Positions 20,148 to 28,649 of a DNA stretch of 64,000 nucleotides are shown here, in pieces. A program made the translations under genes and the position numbers. The stretch is from Rhodoferax sp. (GTDB taxonomy: Bacteria > Pseudomonadota > Gammaproteobacteria > Burkholderiales > Burkholderiaceae_C), in NCBI GenBank assembly GCA_024235935.1, contig JACKLL010000001.1, forward strand, positions 496,001 to 560,000, in the 5' to 3' direction. Position 1 is the stretch's first letter, and every line of letters begins with the position of its first letter. The notes under the pieces are model-generated. The model saw only the letters and a program-made list of their open reading frames with translations, ran no database searches and was not told the origin of the DNA.

Positions 20148-20333
20148 TTAGCGCAACGTTCGACGGTGGCGTGTGCGCTTGCCGCCTTGGGCAGGGCGCG
20201 GCGCGGAGCCGCCGCGCGACCTGTGCCGGCGCGCCAGCGCCAGCAACAGGCCGATCGCCAGCAGCACCAGGATCAGGCCGGCATAGAAACTGCGGTCGCC
20301 CAGCCACTGGGCAAGAACATCGGATTCAGGCAT
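20148..20333 (-). CDS. Possible small single-span membrane protein
   Basis: An open frame of 61 codons: a short polar start (MPESDVLAQWLGDRS), one strong hydrophobic segment of about 20 residues (LILVLLAIGLLLALA), and a very basic Arg-rich tail. This layout fits an inner-membrane peptide with its C-terminus in the cytoplasm. No clear ribosome site precedes the ATG and no family is recognised. It is divergent from the L,D-transpeptidase gene. It could also be chance in GC-rich DNA. Confidence 0.4.
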   Translation of the reverse strand: MPESDVLAQWLGDRSFYAGLILVLLAIGLLLALARRHRSRGGSAPRPAQGGKRTRHRRTLR

Positions 20334-20419
20334 GGGGTGTCGGTGGCCGTCACGCCCATCCGGGCGCAAACGCTGACCATTGTGCCTCGGCCCTGCGATC
20401 ACGGCTATGCTCAGTGCCT

Positions 20420-22036
20420 GTGAAGAGTTCTCCCATTGCGACGCTGCAGCATCGGCCTGACGCAGCACCCGCGGGTCTTGCCGTCCGGTTTCGCCGCGCC
20501 ATTGCCGGTGTGCTGCTGGCGGTCGCCTGCGTCCCACTGGCGGCGCTTGCCGACCTGGCCCTGCCATGGTTCGAAGCCGAACGTCCGAGCGCACAGGCCT
20601 TGCAGGCGGCGGCGCTGCTGGTATCGGCAGACACGCAGGGCCTGGAGCCGGCCGACTACGATGCACAGCGGCTGGACCACGCCGTCCAGCGGGCCCGGCA
20701 AGGGTTCGTCATTGACGCACCCCAGCGCGCCCGGCTCGACGCCGCGCTGACCCAGGCCGTGCAGCGCTACCTCACGGATCTGGCCCGCGGCCGTGTCGCA
20801 CCGTCGCGCGTCGGCGCCGACTTCAGCCCCGCCAGCCATGGGGCATTCGACATCGGCATGCAACTGCAGACGGCACTGGCCAGCGGCGGGTTCGACGCGC
20901 TGGCATCCCACATGGCGGACCAGGCGCCCATGGCCGCCCGGCTGCGCGATCTGCTGGCCCATTACCGCGCGATGGCGCAGAGCCGGCTCTGGGACATCCC
21001 CTTGCCACCTCCCCCGGGGGGCAAACTGGTATCCGGCCAGGCCTACACTGGCATGGCGACGCTGGTCGGCCGGCTGATGCTGCTGGGCGATCTGCCAGCG
21101 GACAGCACCCCGCCCGAGGTGATGGACACCCGCCTGACAGCGGCGGTCGAGCGCTTCCAGCTGCGCCATGGCCTGTTGGTCGACGGCGTGGTCGGACGCA
21201 ACACACTGGCACAGCTGGCGGTCACGCCGCAGCAGCGGGCACGTCAGATCGCGCTGGCGATGGAACGCATGCGCTGGACGCCCTTGCTGCAGGCCCCGCG
21301 CATGATCGTCGTCAACGTGCCCGAGTTCGTGCTGCGCGCCTATGAAGTCCGGCAAGGCCGGATGGACGTGCGGCTGACGATGAACATCATCGTCGGCAAG
21401 GCGCTGGACACCCGCACACCGCTGTTCGACGAAGACATGCGATTCATCGAGTTCAGCCCGAACTGGAACGTGCCGTATTCCATTGCCAGCAAGGAGCTGG
21501 TGCCACGCCTGCGCAAGGAGCCGGCCTATTTCACCCAACAGGGCTTCGAGTTCGTCACGGATACCGGCGCCGTGGTCGACACGCTGAGCCCGGCGCATCT
21601 GGATGCCGTGCTGGCGGGGCGCTGGCGCATCCGCCAGCGCCCCGGACCGTTGAACGCCCTGGGAGACATCAAGTTCATCTTCCCGAACAACGATGCGATC
21701 TACCTGCACCACACGCCTTCACCGGGCCTGTTCGCGCGCACACGGCGGGACTTCAGCCACGGCTGCATCCGGGTCGAGGCGCCGGTGGCCCTGGCCCGTT
21801 TCGTTCTGCAGGACGACCCGGCATGGACCGAAGCGCGGATTCGCGACGCGATGACGCTCGGAGTGTCCCGGACCATTCGCCTGCAGGAACCCATCCCGGT
21901 ACTGATCGCGTACAGCACCGTCGTCGTGAAGCAGGGCATGGTTTTTTTCCTGCCCGATATCTACGGGCACGACGCCACGCTCGACAAGGCGCTGCAGGAC
22001 TATTCGCGCGCGATTCGCCACGCCGAATTGCCATGA
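20420..22036 (+). CDS. ldtD: L,D-transpeptidase with peptidoglycan-binding domain
   Basis: Periplasmic enzyme of the large YcbB/LdtD type, 538 residues, that makes 3-3 cross-links between diaminopimelate residues in peptidoglycan. Order: N-terminal hydrophobic signal (about 22-45), helical scaffold region, a peptidoglycan-binding domain (about 235-275, with VERFQLRHGLLVDGVVG), then the YkuD catalytic domain (about 295-480) with the active-site motif SHGCIRVE (Cys449) after an upstream His in YLHHTPSPG. The start is uncertain: GTG at 20420 is used, with another GTG six bases earlier, and neither has a strong ribosome site. The next gene is a MepK-like peptidase, the same pairing as ycbB-ycbK in E. 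coli. Confidence 0.9.
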   Translation: MKSSPIATLQHRPDAAPAGLAVRFRRAIAGVLLAVACVPLAALADLALPWFEAERPSAQALQAAALLVSADTQGLEPADYDAQRLDHAVQRARQGFVIDAPQRARLDAALTQAVQRYLTDLARGRVAPSRVGADFSPASHGAFDIGMQLQTALASGGFDALASHMADQAPMAARLRDLLAHYRAMAQSRLWDIPLPPPPGGKLVSGQAYTGMATLVGRLMLLGDLPADSTPPEVMDTRLTAAVERFQLRHGLLVDGVVGRNTLAQLAVTPQQRARQIALAMERMRWTPLLQAPRMIVVNVPEFVLRAYEVRQGRMDVRLTMNIIVGKALDTRTPLFDEDMRFIEFSPNWNVPYSIASKELVPRLRKEPAYFTQQGFEFVTDTGAVVDTLSPAHLDAVLAGRWRIRQRPGPLNALGDIKFIFPNNDAIYLHHTPSPGLFARTRRDFSHGCIRVEAPVALARFVLQDDPAWTEARIRDAMTLGVSRTIRLQEPIPVLIAYSTVVVKQGMVFFLPDIYGHDATLDKALQDYSRAIRHAELP

Positions 22037-22073
22037 ATCCGGCACTTTTCCCCCGCGTGATACGCTAACGGCC

Positions 22074-22637
22074 ATGCCGACATCCCTGATTGCGCCGGCG
22101 CGCCGCCGGATTCTGCGCGACACCTCCCGCCTTGTCCTGGCCACTGCTGCATGGCCGCTGCTTTCGCTTCCGGCGCGCGCTGCGTCCACCGACACGCGCA
22201 GCCTGCAGCTGGACCATACCCATACCGGCGAGAAGATCTCGCTGGTCTACGCCTCGGCCGGCCAATACCTGCCGCAGGCATTGCAGCAACTGAACCACTT
22301 CCTGCGCGACCATTACACCGGCGAGGTCGGCGCCATCGATCCGGGCCTGCTCGATCTGCTGCACGAGGTGCAGGTCTCCCTCGGCGCGCCCCGGCCGTTC
22401 CAGGTGATCTCCGGCTACCGCTGTCCGAAGACCAATGAACGTTTGCGGTCGACAGGCGGTGGCGGCGTTGCCAGGCGCAGCCTGCACATGGACGGCAAGG
22501 CCATCGACATCCGCATTCCCGGCGTCCCGCTGACCGATCTGCGCGACGCCGCACTGGCGCTCAGGACCGGTGGCGTCGGCACCTACATGCGCGACCAGTT
22601 CGTGCATGTCGACACCGGCCGCGTCCGCAGCTGGTAG
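22074..22637 (+). CDS. mepK: MepK-like (DUF882) murein peptidase
   Basis: A 187-residue protein of the YcbK/DUF882 group (peptidase family M15). It carries a twin-arginine-like start (ARRRILRDTSRLVLATAAW) and is expected to be exported by Tat or Sec. Zinc ligands and catalytic residues are visible in SLHMDGKAIDIR (His138, Asp145) and in FVHVDTG (His178), with the typical SGYRCPKTN before them. E. coli MepK cuts 3-3 cross-links, the bond that LdtD-type enzymes create, and the gene sits 37 bp after ldtD, so the pair should act on the same bond in opposite directions. Symbol by analogy. Confidence 0.87.
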   Translation: MPTSLIAPARRRILRDTSRLVLATAAWPLLSLPARAASTDTRSLQLDHTHTGEKISLVYASAGQYLPQALQQLNHFLRDHYTGEVGAIDPGLLDLLHEVQVSLGAPRPFQVISGYRCPKTNERLRSTGGGGVARRSLHMDGKAIDIRIPGVPLTDLRDAALALRTGGVGTYMRDQFVHVDTGRVRSW

Positions 22638-22642
22638 GTGCC

Positions 22643-23563
22643 TCACCCGCGCGGGTGGTGCTGCGCATGCAATGACTTGAGCCGCTCGCGCGCGATGTGC
22701 GTGTAGATCGTCGTGGTCGAGATGTCGGCATGGCCAAGCAGCATCTGCACCGCCCGCAGATCGGCGCCATGGTTGAGCAGGTGCGTGGCGAAGGCATGGC
22801 GCAGCGTGTGCGGTGACGGCGCCGTCGCCAACCCCGCCTGGCGCGCGTATTTCTTGACGATGTTCCAGAACATCACCCGGGACATCGCACTGCCGGCATG
22901 GATGCCGCTGCTGGTGACGAACAGAGACACGGTCTGGTGCGCACCCAGCAGCTGCGGCCGGACCTGCTGCAGGTAGCGCCCCAGCCATGCGCTGGCCTCT
23001 TCGCCGAACGGCACCAGGCGCTCCTTGTTGCCCTTGCCGAAGACCCGCAGCACGTTCTCCTGCAGACTGATGTTCAGCACCCGCAGGCCGACCAGTTCGC
23101 TGACGCGCAAGCCACTGGCATACATCAGCTCCAGCATGGTGCGGTCGCGCACGCCCAGCAGTGTCGACACGTCGGGCGCGGCCAGCAAGGCCTCGACCTG
23201 GGCCTCGGTCAGGGTCTTGGGCACGCGCAGCGCCTGGCGCGCGGCCTGCAACTTGAGCGTCGGATCCACGGCCACACGGTTCTCGCGCAAGGCCCAGCGA
23301 AAGAAGCGCTTGAACACCGTCAGTCGGCGGTTGGCCGTGGTCGCCTTGGTCTGCGCATGCCGTGCCGCGAAATAGGCATTGAGCTGCAGCTCGCCCGCCT
23401 CCAGCAGACCGCCCCCCTGCGCCCGCAGCCAGACCGCCAGCAACACAAGATCGCGCCGATAGGCCGACATCGTGTTGCGGGACAGACCTTGCTCCAGCCA
23501 CACCGCGTCGGTGAATGCGTCGATCTGCAGCAGATCGGTCGGGTTCGGGGCAGTTGCGGGCAT
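22643..23563 (-). CDS. xerD: Site-specific tyrosine recombinase XerD
   Basis: Recombinase of 306 residues that, with XerC, resolves chromosome dimers at dif. It has an N-terminal SAM-like core-binding domain (about 10-100) and a C-terminal catalytic domain with all catalytic residues: Arg153 in ASGLRVSEL, Lys177 in GKGNKER, His252 and Arg255 in HTLRHAFATHL, His278 in LGHADI, and the nucleophile Tyr287 in TTIYTHI. The ATG at 23563 gives the family length, although the frame is open back to 23659. It lies tail to tail with the MepK-like gene with a gap of only five bases. No dif site was seen in the window. Confidence 0.95.
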   Translation of the reverse strand: MPATAPNPTDLLQIDAFTDAVWLEQGLSRNTMSAYRRDLVLLAVWLRAQGGGLLEAGELQLNAYFAARHAQTKATTANRRLTVFKRFFRWALRENRVAVDPTLKLQAARQALRVPKTLTEAQVEALLAAPDVSTLLGVRDRTMLELMYASGLRVSELVGLRVLNISLQENVLRVFGKGNKERLVPFGEEASAWLGRYLQQVRPQLLGAHQTVSLFVTSSGIHAGSAMSRVMFWNIVKKYARQAGLATAPSPHTLRHAFATHLLNHGADLRAVQMLLGHADISTTTIYTHIARERLKSLHAQHHPRG

Positions 23564-23717
23564 GGATGGCAAGCTCGGGTCGTACGCGCAAGGACGCCGC
23601 AGCGTCGGTTTGCGCATGCGACGCTGCGAACAGCAAGCGTCGATGGTAACGGCCGCCATGCCTGCGCCCTGCGAACCTCTGTGATCGTGCGGCCAGTCCG
23701 CTCGCCGCCCAGTTGGT

Positions 23718-24641
23718 ATGCTCCAGCCGGTGAATTACGCCCAACTCCTGTTCCCCGACTTTTCGCTCATCCTGATCGGATTTCTCGTGTGCCGCTTCAC
23801 GGCACTCAACCGCAGCGTCTGGGGGCCGATCGAGAGCGTGGTGTATTACCTGCTGTTTCCGGTCCTGCTGTTCCACTCCATCGTCAGGAGCCCGCTCGAC
23901 TTCGGTGCGGCCTCCTCGCTGGTCTTCGCCGGCTGGGCCCTGTGCCTGAGCGGCATCGCGATGGCCTATGTGCTGCCCTACCTGCCCTGGATCGGCGCTC
24001 GGATCGACCGGCGCGAACATGCCGCCGGCGCACAGGTGGCGTTTCGTTTCAACACCTATATCGCATTGGCGCTGGCCGAGCGCCTGCTCGGGGCGCCCGG
24101 CACCGTGCTGATCGCGGTGCTGATCGGCGTCTGCGTGCCATTGCTGAACGTGGCCGCCGTCTGGCCGATGGCCCGCCACGCGCAGCGCGGCCTGCTGGGG
24201 GAGCTGATACGCAATCCGCTGATCCTGGCCACCGTCGCCGGGCTGGCGGCCAACCTGGCCGGATTCACGATGCCGCAGTGGCTGACACCGACCGCCAGCC
24301 GCATCGGGGCCGCGGCGCTGGCCATGGGGCTGATGTCCGCCGGCGCCGGGCTGCAGCTCGGCCGCATGAAGGACGCCCCGATCCTGTCGGTCGGGCTGCT
24401 GTCGATCCGGCATTTCTGGCTTCCGGTCGTAGCCTGGTTGCTGGGCCGCTTCATGGGCCTGGACGACGCGCAGCGCACCGTGCTGCTGATCTTCTCGGCG
24501 CTGCCGACCGCGTCCAGCTGCTATGTGCTGGCCGTGCGCATGGGTTATGACGGTGCCTACGCCGCAGGGCTGGTGACACTGTCCACCTTGCTCGGCATGG
24601 CCAGCCTGCCCTTTGCGCTGGGCATCCTGCGCGCGCTGTAA
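23718..24641 (+). CDS. AEC family transporter
   Basis: A 307-residue integral membrane protein of the auxin efflux carrier superfamily (PF03547 type), with about ten hydrophobic segments and the typical early segment RSVWGPIESVVYYLLFPVLL. A long central loop follows TM4 (APWIGARIDRREH region), then five more spans ending in LGMASLPFALGIL. Bacterial members move small organic acids or amino acids; the substrate cannot be inferred from this sequence. It is a single gene, divergent from xerD and convergent with the M48 peptidase gene. Confidence 0.88.
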   Translation: MLQPVNYAQLLFPDFSLILIGFLVCRFTALNRSVWGPIESVVYYLLFPVLLFHSIVRSPLDFGAASSLVFAGWALCLSGIAMAYVLPYLPWIGARIDRREHAAGAQVAFRFNTYIALALAERLLGAPGTVLIAVLIGVCVPLLNVAAVWPMARHAQRGLLGELIRNPLILATVAGLAANLAGFTMPQWLTPTASRIGAAALAMGLMSAGAGLQLGRMKDAPILSVGLLSIRHFWLPVVAWLLGRFMGLDDAQRTVLLIFSALPTASSCYVLAVRMGYDGAYAAGLVTLSTLLGMASLPFALGILRAL

Positions 24642-24739
24642 GGCCCTTTGCGACCCTGCAGCAAGCGGGGGGACACTGCGGCGCCGCAGGAAGGCCCGCG
24701 CCGTTCAGCCGCAGGCCCCGGCACACCCGAGCGGGCCGC

Positions 24740-26629
24740 TCAGATGTAGCGCGCCTGGACTTCGGGCGGCAAGGGCGTATCGATCAGCAGGCAGATGCAG
24801 CGCAGGCTGTTCCACAGCGGCTGCGCTGCCGGCAGCGGATCGGCCAGCAGCAAGGCGCACCAGGCCTTGAGCAGCTGCGGCCGACGCATCGGCGCCAACT
24901 GCGCCAGCTGCCGCATCGCCGCCGTCAACGCGCCCAGCGACGGCGGCGTCACGCCCGCGGGAGCGGGCGGCGCCAGCCCCAAGGCCGCGCTGATGGCATC
25001 CCGCCACTGGTGCGCCACCGTCTGTGCGTCGCCCGAGCCGTCGCGGTGCTGCCAGGCCAGCGCGGTGGTGACCACATGGATCGCCGCAGCGCATGATTCC
25101 AGCGTGAGCACATGGGTTTCGCGCAGCATGCTTTCGCGCGCCAGGCCCAGCACATGGTCGAGCAGCAGGCAACGCCACAGCTCAAGCAGGCTCAGGCGCC
25201 CATCGGCCAGCACGATGCGATGGGCCTGGTGCCGCAGCGTCTTGCGTTCGGCCATCGGCAAGGCGGAACAGCGCGTCAGCAGACGCTCGAGCCCGAGCTG
25301 GTGGGCGGCCGGCGCCAACGCCTGGACCTGCGCCATCAGACGCTCCCGCCGTGGCAGCTGCAACTCGTCGAAGAGTCCGTGCCAGGCCTGCAGCTCGGCT
25401 TCGTTGCCCGCACGCACCAGAAACGCCAGCGTGGCCGGCGTCAGATCGAAGGGCAAGGCGATCTGCAGGAAATCGTCGATCCAGTTCACCTGCGCAGGCA
25501 CCGCAGGTTCCGGCTGTGCTGATGGCGGCGCTGGCGTATCGCCGTCCCCAAACCCATTCGCTGCCACCGCAGACACCCCGGGCGTCGACACGCTCCAAGG
25601 GATAGGCGCACCGATGTCGGCAGCACCATCCACCGGCGCGCTCTGCGCCAGCACCGGGCTGGGCAAGGCGGGCATCGGCCGGCCAAAGATGCGCCGTATC
25701 CGCTCGCTCAGCGGCGGATGCGTGGCAAGCGCCCCCCCGCCGATGAAGATGTCGGACGCCAGCAGCATGTGCGAGATCGCCTCGGCACGGGAACTGCGCA
25801 CCCGCGGCGCATCGGGCGTGGCTTGACCGGCAATCTTGCGCAAGGCGCCACCGATGCCGGACGGCAGGCGCGTGAACTGCACCGCCGCGGCATCGGCCAG
25901 AAATTCGCGCTGGCGGGACACGGCGGCCTTGAGCAGCCGACCGGCCAGCCAGCCGATGCTGCCCACCGCCATCAGGCCCAGGCCCAGCAACACGAAGACG
26001 CTGCGGCGTCCGCGCGCATCGGTCATGTCGAACAGGTCGCGGCCCAGCATGAACAGCAGCTGCAGCCCCCAGACGTGTCCGATCAGGCGCATGTTGAGCC
26101 GTGCATCGCCATGCAGGATGTGGCTGAACTCGTGGGCGACGACACCTTGCAGTTCATCGCGGGTCAGGCGCTCGAGCGCGCCACGCGTGACCGCGATCAC
26201 GCTGTCCTGCTGCTCCCAGCCGGCGGCGAAGGCGTTGATGCTGTCATCCCGCGGCAGCACGAAGATCCGCGGCGCGCGCAGGCCCGAGGCGATGGCGATC
26301 TCCTCAACGGTGTTGCGCAGCCGCCGCTCCCGCTCGTCGCCCGCCACCAGCAGTTCGCGGCCGCCCACCATCTGCGCCACATGGGCGCCACCCTTGCGCA
26401 GCTGCAAGGCCTCCAGCCAGCTGCCGCCCAGAATGAAGGCGGCGGCCACCACCGTATTGGTCTCGAAGAACCAGCGCGGAAAGCCGAACGCCCCGCCCAC
26501 CTGCAGCTTCCAAAGCAGCGCCAGCACCCCGTTGAGTGCCACCACCGTCAGCAGCACGGTCAGCAGGAACAGCAGCAACAGCCGCCGCGTCGCGGCACGG
26601 GCCTGGTCCTGGTGCTCGCGAAACCGCAC
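24740..26629 (-). CDS. M48 family membrane metalloprotease with long C-terminal region
   Basis: A 629-residue HtpX-like protease. Two N-terminal transmembrane segments (about 17-40 and 54-72) precede the peptidase domain with the zinc motif HEFSH (166-170); two more spans (about 186-198 and 211-234) and the second metal segment REFLADAAAV (241-250) follow. The C-terminal half, from about residue 330, is an Ala/Pro-rich linker and a helical domain without recognised motifs, roughly doubling the size of standard HtpX. It follows lemA on the same strand by 54 bp. This LemA-M48 pairing is common and suggests joint work in membrane protein quality control. It could also be annotated htpX-like. Confidence 0.88.
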   Translation of the reverse strand: MRFREHQDQARAATRRLLLLFLLTVLLTVVALNGVLALLWKLQVGGAFGFPRWFFETNTVVAAAFILGGSWLEALQLRKGGAHVAQMVGGRELLVAGDERERRLRNTVEEIAIASGLRAPRIFVLPRDDSINAFAAGWEQQDSVIAVTRGALERLTRDELQGVVAHEFSHILHGDARLNMRLIGHVWGLQLLFMLGRDLFDMTDARGRRSVFVLLGLGLMAVGSIGWLAGRLLKAAVSRQREFLADAAAVQFTRLPSGIGGALRKIAGQATPDAPRVRSSRAEAISHMLLASDIFIGGGALATHPPLSERIRRIFGRPMPALPSPVLAQSAPVDGAADIGAPIPWSVSTPGVSAVAANGFGDGDTPAPPSAQPEPAVPAQVNWIDDFLQIALPFDLTPATLAFLVRAGNEAELQAWHGLFDELQLPRRERLMAQVQALAPAAHQLGLERLLTRCSALPMAERKTLRHQAHRIVLADGRLSLLELWRCLLLDHVLGLARESMLRETHVLTLESCAAAIHVVTTALAWQHRDGSGDAQTVAHQWRDAISAALGLAPPAPAGVTPPSLGALTAAMRQLAQLAPMRRPQLLKAWCALLLADPLPAAQPLWNSLRCICLLIDTPLPPEVQARYI

Positions 26630-26683
26630 AGCTGCTCCGTGCCTGCGCCGTGAATCCGGGATCCCGTGCGCCTGCCCGGTGCG

Positions 26684-27277
26684 TCAGAACCGGACCTGGG
26701 GCGCCGCGCGCTCGGCCGCCGATTGGGTCGCCTGCAGCATCGTGGCTTCCTTGAACGAGAACATGCCGGCCACGACGTTGGCCGGGAACTGCATGGCGGC
26801 ATCGTTGTACTGCAGCACGCTGTCGTTGTAGGCCTGGCGCGCGAAGCCGATCCGGTTCTCGGTCGAGGTCAGCTCCTCGGCAAATTCGCGCATGTTGCGA
26901 TCCGCCTTGAGTTCGGGGTAGGACTCGACCACCACCATCAGGCGGCCCAGTGCACCACCGAGCGCAGCCTCTGCGGCACCGAGCGCGGCGACATTGCCAG
27001 CGCCCGCGACATCGCTGCGCACCTTGCCGGCCGCGGCCTGCGCCTGGTTGCGCGCGTTGATCACCGCCTCCAGCGTCTCGCGTTCATGCTGCAGGTATTT
27101 GCGCGCCGTCTCGACCAGGTTCGGGATCAGGTCATAGCGGCGCTTGAGCTGCACGTCGATCTGCGCAAAGCCATTGGCGATGGCGTTGCGCAGACGGGTC
27201 AGCTTGTTGTAGATGCCGATGCCCAGCACGGCGACGACCGCCAGCAGGATCAGGATGACGAGACTTGCAGAAATCAT
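26684..27277 (-). CDS. lemA: LemA family protein
   Basis: A 197-residue protein with one N-terminal transmembrane segment (about 4-24, LVILILLAVVAVLGIGIY) followed by a helical-bundle domain typical of LemA: NAIANGFAQIDVQLKRR, then YDLIPNLVETARKYLQHE. The bulk is predicted on the far side of the membrane. Function is not well defined for the family. The ATG at 27277 begins right before the membrane segment; upstream codons in the same frame have no family similarity. It is first in an operon with the M48 protease gene. Confidence 0.92.
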   Translation of the reverse strand: MISASLVILILLAVVAVLGIGIYNKLTRLRNAIANGFAQIDVQLKRRYDLIPNLVETARKYLQHERETLEAVINARNQAQAAAGKVRSDVAGAGNVAALGAAEAALGGALGRLMVVVESYPELKADRNMREFAEELTSTENRIGFARQAYNDSVLQYNDAAMQFPANVVAGMFSFKEATMLQATQSAAERAAPQVRF

Positions 27278-27436
27278 GCGCGTGGTCCTCTCCAAAGCGT
27301 CAAAGGTTTGCCTTGTGCCAGGGCGCGTGCCCGGCACAGGGCGCAGTCACTGCAGCCCCGGCAGGGACATGCATCGATCCCCGATCAAGTATCGCATTGC
27401 CGGCATTGCCAAAGTCGCCAGGAGCGATGATGGCGA

Positions 27437-27958
27437 CTACCGGGACCATCGGCGCATCGCTGCCCGCCACAGCGCGACCAGCACGAATGCAATCGCCGGC
27501 CACTGGTAGGCCGGCCCGATCCAGGCTGTCTTGACGTGGGTGAAGAACGAGGCCCAGGCCACCTGCGTTTCGCCGATGTCGGGATACATCAGCAGCATGG
27601 CAGTGATCTGGGCGTTCTCGCACAGGTCCCAGATGCCGGCAAACACCGGTATCCAGGCCATGACCCACAAACCCTCCAGCGGCCGGAAGCGGTACAGGAT
27701 GCCGCAGAACAAGGTGACGTAGGCCAGGGGAAACAGCGTGTCGACGGTCGGGCTGGTCCAGGCATAGACCCGCCGGCCCGACGCGCCATACTGCTCCATC
27801 GCGGCGACCAGCTCCGGGTAGCTGTAGCCGTTGCGCACGTCGAGCACTTCGGCGCCGATCGGCAAGGCAGGAAACACCCCGAAAAGAATCAGCAGCGCGC
27901 AGACCAGCGACGTCAGCAGGACCGGCGTGCGGGCGGCAAATGCGAAGTAGCGCCGCAT
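27437..27958 (-). CDS. Membrane protein of unknown function
   Basis: A 173-residue protein with four predicted membrane segments: about 14-32 (VLLTSLVCALLILFGVF), 72-86 (FPLAYVTLFCGILY), 96-112 (VMAWIPVFAGIWDL) and 148-166 near the C-terminus. The first loop (PIGAEVLDVRNGYSYPELVAAM) is well conserved in appearance. I do not recognise a functional family. The ATG at 27958 has a basic MRRYFAFAA start and follows the lipoprotein gene stop by 19 bases, so it is the likely last gene of the MCE-related minus-strand set. An in-frame extension to 28075 would overlap the lipoprotein gene. Confidence 0.65.
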   Translation of the reverse strand: MRRYFAFAARTPVLLTSLVCALLILFGVFPALPIGAEVLDVRNGYSYPELVAAMEQYGASGRRVYAWTSPTVDTLFPLAYVTLFCGILYRFRPLEGLWVMAWIPVFAGIWDLCENAQITAMLLMYPDIGETQVAWASFFTHVKTAWIGPAYQWPAIAFVLVALWRAAMRRWSR

Positions 27959-27977
27959 CCGCACCGCCACTCCTGCG

Positions 27978-28649
27978 TCAGCGTGGCGCGTCGCCGCCGA
28001 CCAGCGCGATCCGCCGCCGGATCTGCGCCAGTGCCGCGCGGTCATCCGCCTGTTCGGCACGGTAGGCCTGCACACCCAGCCAGGCCAGCAGCGGCCGGCG
28101 CCAGCCCTGCGACGAGGCCGCGTCGATGGCCGTCGTGATCGTCAGCGGGTCGGCCTGTCCGCGGCGCATCAGCACCCCGGCCGCGACCAGCCGCGCCAGT
28201 GGGTCCTCCAGCGCAGCCACTGCCGTGCCCCCTGCCCCCTGCTGCGCGAGCGCCCGATGCTGGGGCGGCAACAGCGCCACATCGGCCGCCGTCGCCAGCC
28301 CAGCCAGGTAGCGGGCATAGGCGCGCTCCGGTGGCGCTGCGTCCTGCGCCAGCGCATCGTAGGCGGCGCAGGGCTCCAGAACCAGACTGGCCACGCGGGT
28401 CGCACAGCGCACCAGTTCGACCCGTGCCAGCAGGTCGGCCCGTCCGGTGCGGGCGATCTCGGCACGCGCGCGGGCGAATTCGACCGCCTCGATCGCACTG
28501 TTGCCGGCCAGATATGCATCCTGCGCACGCTCGAGGGCACCCTGGGCATTGAGCTTCCAGTCGGGCGGCGGTGGCGCGTTGGCACAGGCCGCCAGCAGGG
28601 TCGCGATCAATAGCGGCAGGCAGCGCCATGACAGGGTCTTGTTCATCAT
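27978..28649 (-). CDS. Predicted lipoprotein next to the MCE gene
   Basis: A 223-residue protein with a lipoprotein signal ending in LLAAC (Cys at about residue 22) and a short Pro-rich linker. The rest is almost entirely Ala-rich helix, in a pattern that looks like helical repeats. It does not show the features of the DUF330 auxiliary lipoprotein usually found beside MCE transporters. Its start ATG overlaps the MCE stop codon (ATGA), so the two are translated together, which suggests a role in the same lipid-transport assembly, possibly at the outer membrane. Function is inferred from context only. Confidence 0.7.
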   Translation of the reverse strand: MMNKTLSWRCLPLLIATLLAACANAPPPPDWKLNAQGALERAQDAYLAGNSAIEAVEFARARAEIARTGRADLLARVELVRCATRVASLVLEPCAAYDALAQDAAPPERAYARYLAGLATAADVALLPPQHRALAQQGAGGTAVAALEDPLARLVAAGVLMRRGQADPLTITTAIDAASSQGWRRPLLAWLGVQAYRAEQADDRAALAQIRRRIALVGGDAPR

